A stretch of DNA of 6,081 bases. Origin: Oscillospiraceae bacterium (GTDB lineage: Bacteria; Bacillota_A; Clostridia; Oscillospirales; Oscillospiraceae). Every line of letters starts with the position of its first letter. Position 1 is the first letter of the stretch. Made by a program: the position numbers and the translations under genes. This document shows positions 1 to 5,971 of this stretch, piece after piece. The stretch lies in the NCBI GenBank assembly GCA_902789835.1, contig CADAPN010000128.1:1-6081 (forward strand), read 5' to 3'. The notes under the pieces were generated by a model, which ran no database searches, was not told the origin of the DNA, and saw only the letters and a program-made list of their open reading frames with translations.

Positions 1-747
1 GTCGCGCTCCTCCGCGCGGCGGACGCCGGCGGCGCGAATCATCTCATAGTACTCTCTGTCCCCGCGCTTCGCCAGATAGCGGTAAGCGATAATCGGCTGG
101 GTGGAAAGGCGCTCACGGATGTTGTCGGGGTCGGCGAAGTCCAAAAAGCCCTCCCGATACAGATCGGTAACGCAGTTCTCGGCATACCAGGCAATGCGTT
201 CCTGGAACGGAAAATGGATGCCCGCCGGCGTCTGACTCGGATCCGTGGGATCATCCCGATAGCAAACGGCGTCGTCTTTGTCAAGGTTGACGTAGTAAAC
301 GCAGCGGTAATCCGCCGCCATGGCGGTGATCATGGCATCCGCCTGGGTCTTGGCGATGGTATCCGTCACATCCATGCAGATGCCCAGAACGCAGAGGCGC
401 TCCTCGGGATCGACGAATTTGATCTTCGTCGTCTGAAAATGGCGCATGACGCCGTTCCGCTCGGCCACATCCTCAGAGTAAACATAGGGCTCGTCCATGG
501 ACAGCGCTATCCGGTCGCGCTCCATAAAATGCGCCGCGGCGGCAGGATGAAAGATCTGCGCGTCCGTCCGTCCGATGACGTCCTCCGGGCTTTTCACATG
601 CGCGTAATCGGCGAAGGCCTGGTTGCAGGCCAGATAGACGCCGGTCTCCGCGTCCTTTGTGAAGCTCATGGCGGGCATGTTGTTCAGCAGCGCATCCATC
701 GACTGCTGTTTTCTTTTTATCGAGATTCCCTTATTGTTCGCTTTCAT
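1..747 (-). CDS. PAS-domain signalling protein, N-terminal 249 residues (runs off left edge)
   Basis: The frame is open from an ATG at 747-745 to the window edge with no stop, giving 249 codons; the C-terminus lies outside. Residues 1-16 are basic and soluble. Residues 17-130 read as a PAS domain: an opening LLNNMPAMSF, then GVYLACNQAFADYA, and a closing GICMDVTD, a typical PAS end. Residues 141-249 look like a second PAS-like sensor (DYRCVYYVNLD opening). No membrane helix is visible, so it is probably cytoplasmic. Proteins with this kind of front end usually carry a GGDEF, EAL or histidine-kinase output domain, but none is visible here, so the output is unknown. It lies 64 bases behind the 737-aa GGDEF sensor with no terminator between them, so the two are probably co-transcribed. 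The start is supported by a purine-rich GGGGAAG just upstream. The coding call is firm; the function beyond PAS sensing is open. Confidence 0.85.
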   Translation of the reverse strand, partial: MKANNKGISIKRKQQSMDALLNNMPAMSFTKDAETGVYLACNQAFADYAHVKSPEDVIGRTDAQIFHPAAAAHFMERDRIALSMDEPYVYSEDVAERNGVMRHFQTTKIKFVDPEERLCVLGICMDVTDTIAKTQADAMITAMAADYRCVYYVNLDKDDAVCYRDDPTDPSQTPAGIHFPFQERIAWYAENCVTDLYREGFLDFADPDNIRERLSTQPIIAYRYLAKRGDREYYEMIRAAGVRRAEERD

Positions 748-751
748 TTTT

Positions 752-758
752 CTTCCCC
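752..758 (-). promoter_or_regulatory. Ribosome binding site of the PAS-domain gene
   Basis: GGGGAAG lies 4 bases before the ATG at 747. It is a weaker and closer match to the anti-Shine-Dalgarno sequence than the sites of the other genes. It still supports this ATG, because no better start with a binding site is seen further upstream in the same open frame. Confidence 0.45.
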
Positions 759-811
759 GATTCCCACGTTTTTCGCCTGTCAGTTTCCGATGCGCGCCGC
801 GGAGGGCATGA

Positions 812-3025
812 TCAGGTTTCGCCGTCGTATCCGCAGACCGTATCGGGATCGTCCTTTATTCTTTCCGCCGCGGCGGATGCACGGGCGAAGCGCTCTTCCG
901 GATCCGGCTCACGCTTCGCATTTACAAAGACGCCGAAGCGCAGGCTGACCCTGTCCGCCATCTCTTTGTCGGCAAATACGTCGGCGGTGAATTGCCGCAG
1001 CAAAGACGCATAATCCTGCTGATGGGGACAGTACAGCAGGAAGGTGTCGCTGCCCTGCCGACAGCCGATGCCGCCGGTCTGCCGCGCCAGCTTCCGCAGG
1101 GCAGCGCCGATGGCGCTCAGCAGACGGTCGCCGAATTGCCTGCCGTATTGCTGATTGATCGCGTAAAAGCGGTTCACGTCGCAGACGACGGCGTCCAGCG
1201 TCGTGTCTTTGTAGATATGGTCGAGGCGGGAGACGTAGCGGAAGAAATAGTCCCTGTTCAGCAGTCCCGTGAGCTTGTCGCGCTCCGTGTGGCGGATCAG
1301 GTCACGGTCCTCGGACAGCTCGATGCACTTGGCGATACGGGCTTTGACGATCTCAATATCCGGATACGGCTTGGGGATGAAGTCCATCGCGCCGATGCGC
1401 AGGCAGTCAAGCTCCGCCTCCTGATCCACGGTCAGGATGATCACCGGGATCGACATCAGGTCTTCATCGACCTGCATCTCGGCGATCACCTCGCGGCCGG
1501 ACATGTTCGGCATGATCAGGTCGAGGAGGACAAGGTCGATCTCTCCGGCGTGGTCGCGCAGCACCTGCAGGGTCTCGACGCCGTCCGCGGCGTAGAAAAT
1601 GTCATAATCCTCTTCGAGCAGGTCGCCGAGGATCTCGCGGTTCATCTCGATGTCGTCGGCGATCAGAACGGCCTTGCGCACGTTGATCGCGGGGATGACC
1701 TGCGGCTGCAGATCACTCTCGGACGGCTCAGAATCCGGGGAGAAAGCCTCCTTCATGCGCTGCTTTCGCTCGTACATGGCCTTGTCGGCCTCTTCGGCGA
1801 CCTGCAGAAGAGAAGGATGTCTATCCTTGTCGTATTCCGCCATGCCGGCGGACACGATCCCTCCCAATCGGATCTTGGAACGGTCGGAGGGAACGGCATT
1901 GATCTGATTCATCAGCTCCTTCCGGACGCGGTAATCCTCGCCGGAGAGAATGGCGATGAACTCATCGCCTCCCACCCGGAAGACCGGACTTTTCTTGAAG
2001 ACGGTACAGATCTTTTTACAGGCTGCCCGGATGCAGGCATCCCCTTCCTTGTGGCCATAGAGATCGTTGACTTTCTTCAGGTCGTTGATGTCGAAGACTG
2101 CCACCGCAAAGGGTTCCTGTTCTCCCTTCTCAATGGCGGCATTGATCCTTTTCTCCCACTGAATGTATGCGTTTTTGTTTTTTGCCCCTGTGAGGGGGTC
2201 GATGTCTGCCATCCGCCTGGCCTCAGAGAGATTCTGTGCGGTCTCCTTTTGTTCCGTGATGTCGATAAAGACCCCGACGTAGGTGACGGGAGAGCCGTCG
2301 GGGCGGCGTATGGGCTTGCCCACAGCCCGGTACCAGCGGTAGCCTCTGTTCTTCGTCAGCAGACGGTATTCCACGTCATAGGTCTTCTGACCTGTGTAGT
2401 CGGAGAGGGTGTCGTGAAACGCCTTCAGCACCCGTTCTTTGTCGTCGGGGTGCAGCAGGTCGGACCAGGATTCCAGAACGTCCGGAAAGTCCTCCCGGCT
2501 TTGGTAGCCCAGCATTCGCCGGAACTCGTCGCTCCAGTTGACCCTGACCATCACACCCTCTTTATCGAAGTCCATGGACCATTTGCCTGACCCGAGCATC
2601 TCGTGAATGGTGTTGAGAGAAGCGGCTTCGCTTCCCAATGCAGCATTCAGTTCATTCACGCTCTTGAACTCACGGATCTCCGCCCTTTTCAGCTCGCAGA
2701 CAAGCAGCATATCCGCAGCGATGCCGATCAGGGAAACAATGACCTTCTGCATATTCTGGGGCGTGAACTGCGTAAAGCTGTGATCGGTGGAGAAAAAGAA
2801 CAGGGTATAGCCGAACATGATCACGGCCGCCGTAATCCCGCCGCCGTATCCGAACAACGCGGAGCACAGGACAAGGCCCGCGATCAGAATCATATTCGGA
2901 TTGGGAACATTGCCATAAAACACAAACAGGATCAGGGCAGCCATAATCGCTGTCGTTATAAGAATCTTTTTGGGCAGGCTGACCTGCAGCTGCATGAGCG
3001 TGTTCTTTCTCAGCTTATCTGCCAC
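812..3025 (-). CDS. Membrane-bound PAS-GGDEF-REC-GGDEF sensor (probable diguanylate cyclase)
   Basis: This 737-aa protein probably makes cyclic di-GMP from two GTP at the inner face of the membrane. Order of parts: about four membrane helices (residues about 20-38, 44-60, 62-80, 93-111), resembling the DUF4118/KdpD-type sensor membrane region; a helical linker (111-140); a PAS domain (about 145-258, ending GVFIDITEQ); a first GGDEF domain (about 272-425) with DPLTG at 276-280, metal-site Asp312, Asn320 and an intact GGDEF at 352-356; an acidic/proline linker; a receiver domain (about 450-570) with acidic pair Asp457/Asp458, phospho-acceptor Asp502, Thr532 and Lys552; and a second GGDEF-like domain (about 580-735) whose signature is GSDTF at 658-662 and is probably inactive. 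The RxxD inhibitory site expected just before the first GGDEF motif is absent (FKKS there). The start is GTG with a well-placed AGAGGTG. It has its own promoter and precedes the partial PAS gene. Confidence 0.93.
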   Translation of the reverse strand: MADKLRKNTLMQLQVSLPKKILITTAIMAALILFVFYGNVPNPNMILIAGLVLCSALFGYGGGITAAVIMFGYTLFFFSTDHSFTQFTPQNMQKVIVSLIGIAADMLLVCELKRAEIREFKSVNELNAALGSEAASLNTIHEMLGSGKWSMDFDKEGVMVRVNWSDEFRRMLGYQSREDFPDVLESWSDLLHPDDKERVLKAFHDTLSDYTGQKTYDVEYRLLTKNRGYRWYRAVGKPIRRPDGSPVTYVGVFIDITEQKETAQNLSEARRMADIDPLTGAKNKNAYIQWEKRINAAIEKGEQEPFAVAVFDINDLKKVNDLYGHKEGDACIRAACKKICTVFKKSPVFRVGGDEFIAILSGEDYRVRKELMNQINAVPSDRSKIRLGGIVSAGMAEYDKDRHPSLLQVAEEADKAMYERKQRMKEAFSPDSEPSESDLQPQVIPAINVRKAVLIADDIEMNREILGDLLEEDYDIFYAADGVETLQVLRDHAGEIDLVLLDLIMPNMSGREVIAEMQVDEDLMSIPVIILTVDQEAELDCLRIGAMDFIPKPYPDIEIVKARIAKCIELSEDRDLIRHTERDKLTGLLNRDYFFRYVSRLDHIYKDTTLDAVVCDVNRFYAINQQYGRQFGDRLLSAIGAALRKLARQTGGIGCRQGSDTFLLYCPHQQDYASLLRQFTADVFADKEMADRVSLRFGVFVNAKREPDPEERFARASAAAERIKDDPDTVCGYDGET

Positions 3026-3032
3026 CTTCTGT

Positions 3033-3039
3033 CACCTCT
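3033..3039 (-). promoter_or_regulatory. Ribosome binding site selecting the GTG start of the GGDEF sensor
   Basis: AGAGGTG is followed by 7 bases and then GTG at 3025-3023. This is near-ideal spacing and favours the GTG over the internal ATG at codon 11, which has no comparable site before it. Confidence 0.7.
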
Positions 3040-3070
3040 CTGTTTTCAGATAACAACATCCTAAATCTGT

Positions 3071-3079
3071 ATTATACCA
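3071..3079 (-). promoter_or_regulatory. Extended -10 promoter of the GGDEF sensor unit
   Basis: On the minus strand TGG is followed directly by TATAAT (TATAAT at 3076-3071), an extended -10 element with a perfect hexamer. The -35 region at 16-19 bases spacing is poor (CATCTC at 17 bases), which fits a promoter resting on the extended -10 or needing an activator. Transcription would start near 3064, leaving a leader of about 40 bases, too short for a riboswitch. Confidence 0.65.
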
Positions 3080-3117
3080 CAAAATCTTTCCGGGAGATGG
3101 TTTTTTTCCGGTGGAAT

Positions 3118-3148
3118 AAAAAAAATGCTGTTCGGTTGTCCGAACAGC
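3118..3148 (-). terminator. Intrinsic terminator after the FGGY kinase gene
   Basis: A perfect 9-bp stem (3127-3135 with 3140-3148) encloses a 4-base loop. On the minus strand it is followed by one A and then eight T residues (3125-3118). It begins about 37 bases past the kinase stop and separates the phosphatase-kinase unit from the promoter of the GGDEF sensor. On the plus strand the T-run lies too far from the stem, so it acts mainly on minus-strand transcripts. Confidence 0.9.
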
Positions 3149-3185
3149 GAGAGAAATATTTTTTGGGGAGCGGATGGACCGAAGG

Positions 3186-4775
3186 CTAGGAATTCAGCAT
3201 GCGGAAGGCGGCGGCGTTGTCCCGGTAGAGCCTTTTGAACACCTGATAATTGCGCTCATAGATCTCTTTGTTCCCGGGATCGGGGATGTAGGTGTGATTT
3301 GCCTTTACAAGCCGGCAGGAAAGCTCGAGCACGTCAACCCCCCTGATGCCTGCCGCAACGGTCAGGGCAGCGCCCATGGCGCCGACGGACTGGGTGTTGT
3401 CGATCGTCTCGATCGTCCGGCCGGTAATGTCGGCCAGCACCTGACAGGTAAGCGGCGAGAGCGCGCCGCCGCCGACAAAACGAATCGGATCGGAGGTCTG
3501 CACCTTCTTCGCCTCACATTCCAGCAGCCAGCGCAGGTGATAGCAGATGCCCTCGAGAACGGCGCGAAGCATATCCCGTTTCCCGTTCTCCAGGCGGATA
3601 TTGAAAAACATCGCGCCGGCACGGGAGTCCTCAAAGGGGCTGCGGTTGCCGTGGAGCCAGGGGGTAAAGATCACGCCGTTTGCCCCCGGGGGGACCTTGC
3701 TGACTTCGTCTGAGAGATAATCATAGAGGCTTCGATACTTGCCTTCTATATCGGTCACTTTGATCGGCTCCAGAAAAACGCCGACCTCATCCAGGGCAAG
3801 ATGATCCATGACCCATTCAAAGCACTTCCCTGCGGTCTCCAGCTCGGCATAATAATTATAATAACCGCGTTTGGCCGACAGCGCGCCGGTGATCATCGCG
3901 CTTACATCAACCGTCTGATGATCCATGAAGGTCGAAACCCAGCCGGAGGTGCCGACATAGATATGGGTGTCGCCCGGCCTTGCGCTTCCGGCACCGAGAT
4001 TGACAAAGGTCACATCCCCGCCGCCGCCGTATACGGGGGTCCCTTCCGGAAGGCCGAGCTCCTCCGCCGCCTTTTTTGTCAGACCGCCGGCCAGATCCGT
4101 GCATTCGATAATCTCGGGCATATGCTCGGGCTTTACGCCGTACATCTTCAGAAGGCCTTTGTTCCAGCCCTCTTTTCCTTTGCGTGTGTCATAGAGGAAG
4201 GTCGCGAATGCGGAATCGGCGGTCATTGCGATCCTGCCGGTGCAGCGCGAGGTGAGATAATCGCCGACATCCAGCCACTTATAGACCCTCCGAAAGACAT
4301 CGGGCTCGTTGTTCTCGACCCACTTGTACTTCCAGACCGGGTCCTTGACACTGGCGGACGCGGCACAGTTCACGCGCAGATTCCGCACAAGCTTCAGCGC
4401 ATCGCAGCCGGCCGTCCGGATGAGGCCGCCGCCCATGCAGTCCCTGAACTCTTTGACGCCCCGCTGATCAAGATAGTTCATCGCGGGCCGGAGCGCGGTG
4501 CCGTGTTCATCGACGAGAACCGTGCTCTGCATCTGTGAGCAGAAGGCCATGCCCCGAACATCCCCGGGGCTGACATCCGTTTTGCGAAACACCTCGCGCG
4601 TGGTGGAACACAGGGCAGCCCACCACTCTTCCGGATCCTGCTCGGCGCCGCCGTTATCCAGGATCGTAAGCCCATAAGAGGCCGAGGCGCCGGCCACAAG
4701 GCGGACCTCAGAATCGATGTCAAAGAGACCGGTTTTCACATTGCTGGTACCAACATCATAAATGATGATATACAA
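3186..4775 (-). CDS. FGGY-family carbohydrate kinase, xylulokinase-like
   Basis: This 529-aa soluble kinase of the sugar kinase/Hsp70/actin fold would use ATP to phosphorylate a sugar or polyol, most likely a ketopentose. Visible landmarks: the N-terminal phosphate loop DVGTSNVKTG (residues 7-16); EQDPEEWW (45-52), typical of xylulokinases; SQMQ (80-83) and NYLDQRG (100-106) in the substrate region; GGGGD (250-254) with Asp254 as the likely catalytic base; GTSG (275-278) near ATP; AVLEGICYHLR (405-415), FGGY-like; and GGGALSPL (435-442), the adenosine motif. It is longer than E. coli XylB (about 484 aa), and the conserved XylB Met-His pair is Met-Gln here, so D-xylulose as substrate is not assured. 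The start is TTG, chosen by a strong GGAGG. It lies 54 bases after the PAP2 gene with no terminator between and so probably shares its transcript; a strong terminator follows. No transporter or isomerase for a sugar pathway is seen next to it. Confidence 0.92.
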   Translation of the reverse strand: MYIIIYDVGTSNVKTGLFDIDSEVRLVAGASASYGLTILDNGGAEQDPEEWWAALCSTTREVFRKTDVSPGDVRGMAFCSQMQSTVLVDEHGTALRPAMNYLDQRGVKEFRDCMGGGLIRTAGCDALKLVRNLRVNCAASASVKDPVWKYKWVENNEPDVFRRVYKWLDVGDYLTSRCTGRIAMTADSAFATFLYDTRKGKEGWNKGLLKMYGVKPEHMPEIIECTDLAGGLTKKAAEELGLPEGTPVYGGGGDVTFVNLGAGSARPGDTHIYVGTSGWVSTFMDHQTVDVSAMITGALSAKRGYYNYYAELETAGKCFEWVMDHLALDEVGVFLEPIKVTDIEGKYRSLYDYLSDEVSKVPPGANGVIFTPWLHGNRSPFEDSRAGAMFFNIRLENGKRDMLRAVLEGICYHLRWLLECEAKKVQTSDPIRFVGGGALSPLTCQVLADITGRTIETIDNTQSVGAMGAALTVAAGIRGVDVLELSCRLVKANHTYIPDPGNKEIYERNYQVFKRLYRDNAAAFRMLNS

Positions 4776-4784
4776 CGCGAGTTT

Positions 4785-4789
4785 CCTCC
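4785..4789 (-). promoter_or_regulatory. Ribosome binding site selecting the TTG start of the kinase
   Basis: GGAGG (continuing GGAGGAAA) lies 9 bases before TTG at 4775-4773. The protein starting there begins exactly where FGGY kinases usually begin, a few residues before the DVGTS phosphate loop, so the rare TTG start is well supported. Confidence 0.8.
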
Positions 4790-4829
4790 GTGTGCTGCAG
4801 TATTTGAGAAATGTCCCGCACGAAAGCGG

Positions 4830-5846
4830 TCAGGGCTCCTTTTTCGCCTGCTCCGGTTTTTCCGCCGGTTTTTCCGCCGGTTTTTCCGCCGGCTTTTCCT
4901 CTTTGTTTTCCTCCGGCTTTTCAAACCACTTTGCCGTGTACTTGAAAAGCATCGGATAAACGCCGAGGACAGCAAAAACCACCAGGGTGTAGCGCACGGT
5001 GCGGACGAGCAGGGAGGCCATCTCGGCGGAATTCAGGAAATCCTGGCTGAAGGGCATTTTCAGCAGGGTGTTCAGCCCGAAGAAGACAGCGACACCGCCC
5101 ACGACACGCAGGATGCAGCGGAGCACGCCGCGAGTGTTTTCAAAGTTGACATACTTCTGCTCGAACTCCATGGCCAGGGCAAAGCCCAGCAGCATCCCAT
5201 AGCCCTCGAAGAAGTCATGACTGCGGCAGTAGAAAAAGCCGGGCAGGGTGACCAGCAGCATCATGGCGTAAAGCATGCGGTCGTTGTTGAGCTTCTTCTG
5301 CAGCCAGGGAACAAAGAGGATGACCGCAAGGCCAAGCAGCCAGCCGCAGAGGACGTCGGTGGGATAATGGACGCCCAGGCAGAAACGGGACACGCCGATC
5401 AGCAGCGCGAGAAGCACGGCGATCACCGTGAGGGCCTTGTTCTCCCGCTTATAGAGCGCGATGGAGCCGTAGACGGTCACCGCGTTTGTGGAATGGCCGC
5501 TGGGGAAGGAATACTCCTGAGCGGCGATGTTGAAGATATCCGCGTCCTTCTTAATCGGCTTGAGACACTTGATCTCGGGCGTGTCAAAATACGGTCTGCG
5601 GCGGAGAACGGCGCATTTGATCATGGGATTCAGCACCAGGGCGAAGAGCGCGTTCATGCCCACGAAGCGGCCGAAGCGCTTGTCATAGCACCAGTAGATA
5701 AAACCGAGCACCGCCACGCAGGCCAGCTCCTCACCGAAGGCGGAGAACGAAGCCAACGAGGTCCCAAAGCTGCCCATATGTGCCTGCAGCCAGATGATCA
5801 GGTCAACCTCCCACTGGAAGAAAAAAGTATTGCCGGTCAATTCCAT
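4830..5846 (-). CDS. PAP2-family membrane phosphatase with Glu/Lys/Pro/Ala repeat tail
   Basis: This 338-aa polytopic membrane protein is of the type-2 phosphatidic acid phosphatase superfamily, whose members remove phosphate from lipid phosphates such as phosphatidic acid, phosphatidylglycerophosphate or undecaprenyl pyrophosphate. All three motifs are complete: Lys77-x6-Arg84-Pro85, Pro-Ser-Gly-His at 115-118, and Ser153-Arg154-x5-His160-x3-Asp164. His160 is the expected nucleophile. Hydrophobic stretches at about 39-53, 60-80, 138-156, 163-183, 190-207, 242-261 and 283-303 suggest at least six to seven helices, more than the minimal PAP2 core, so there is a C-terminal membrane extension of unknown role. 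Residues 309-338 form a charged tail built on Glu-Lys-Pro-Ala units, probably cytoplasmic. The start has GGGAGG 8 bases upstream and a clear promoter. It is probably first in a unit with the FGGY kinase. The exact lipid substrate cannot be read from the sequence. Confidence 0.93.
   Translation of the reverse strand: MELTGNTFFFQWEVDLIIWLQAHMGSFGTSLASFSAFGEELACVAVLGFIYWCYDKRFGRFVGMNALFALVLNPMIKCAVLRRRPYFDTPEIKCLKPIKKDADIFNIAAQEYSFPSGHSTNAVTVYGSIALYKRENKALTVIAVLLALLIGVSRFCLGVHYPTDVLCGWLLGLAVILFVPWLQKKLNNDRMLYAMMLLVTLPGFFYCRSHDFFEGYGMLLGFALAMEFEQKYVNFENTRGVLRCILRVVGGVAVFFGLNTLLKMPFSQDFLNSAEMASLLVRTVRYTLVVFAVLGVYPMLFKYTAKWFEKPEENKEEKPAEKPAEKPAEKPEQAKKEP
4855..4890 (-). repeat. Three perfect 12-bp tandem repeats encoding the PAP2 tail
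   Basis: GGTTTTTCCGCC (plus strand) occurs three times without mismatch, with degenerate copies on either side. In frame each unit encodes Ala-Glu-Lys-Pro. Being a multiple of three, changes in copy number would lengthen or shorten the tail without a frameshift. Confidence 0.9.
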
Positions 5847-5854
5847 ATCATTGA

Positions 5855-5860
5855 CCTCCC
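5855..5860 (-). promoter_or_regulatory. Ribosome binding site of the PAP2 gene
   Basis: GGGAGG lies 8 bases before the ATG at 5846-5844. A second ATG lies within the spacer in another frame but reaches a stop after a few codons, so the PAP2 start is clear. Confidence 0.75.
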
Positions 5861-5877
5861 TTATAGAATGTCATGTT

Positions 5878-5906
5878 ATTATAGCGCATTTCGGCGCCGG
5901 AGTCGA
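5878..5906 (-). promoter_or_regulatory. Promoter of the PAP2-kinase unit
   Basis: A perfect TATAAT (5883-5878) lies 17 bases from TCGACT (5906-5901), which matches four of six -35 positions. Transcription would start near 5871, giving a leader of about 25 bases. It lies just downstream of the terminator of the preceding gene, as expected for the start of a new unit. Confidence 0.75.
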
Positions 5907-5929
5907 GGGGGTTCCAGAATGTCAACAGG

Positions 5930-5965
5930 AAAAATCAGAACAGGCGTGTGCCTGCACGCCCGTTC
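5930..5965 (-). terminator. Intrinsic terminator after the right-edge gene
   Basis: An inverted repeat (5938-5948 with 5955-5965) forms an 11-bp stem with a 6-base loop in the minus-strand transcript, including one G-U pair. It is followed within a few bases by five T residues (5934-5930). On the plus strand the same position is an A-C mismatch and there is no T-run, which supports minus-strand use. It begins 6 bases past the stop of the right-edge gene. Confidence 0.75.
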
Positions 5966-5971
5966 GTCCCG

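Noticed and set aside
745..850. A frameshift splitting one long protein into the GGDEF sensor and the PAS protein
   Set aside because: The PAS frame is open upstream into the end of the sensor gene, but the sensor ends at a natural domain boundary and the PAS gene has its own start and a plausible ribosome site, so two genes are simpler.
214..948. A 244-codon plus-strand open frame opposite the PAS gene
   Set aside because: It is antisense to a PAS-coding frame and crosses the gap into the end of the next gene; no motif or convincing ribosome site supports it.
992..2590. A 532-codon plus-strand open frame opposite the GGDEF sensor
   Set aside because: It lies wholly antisense to a gene with clear domains, has no recognisable domain, and long antisense frames are expected in GC-rich codon use.
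3026..3185. Riboswitch (for example a cyclic di-GMP aptamer) ahead of the GGDEF sensor
   Set aside because: The predicted leader is only about 40 bases and the only strong hairpin is the terminator of the kinase gene.
3801..4538. A 245-codon plus-strand frame within the kinase gene
   Set aside because: It is antisense to conserved FGGY kinase motifs and has no protein-like features of its own.
4776..4829. Terminator or promoter between the PAP2 gene and the kinase gene
   Set aside because: No stem followed by a T-run and no convincing -10/-35 pair was found; only the kinase ribosome site is supported.
4736..4975. A minus-strand frame rich in Arg and Lys over the repeat region
   Set aside because: The basic run is just the 12-bp repeat read in another frame of the PAP2 tail.
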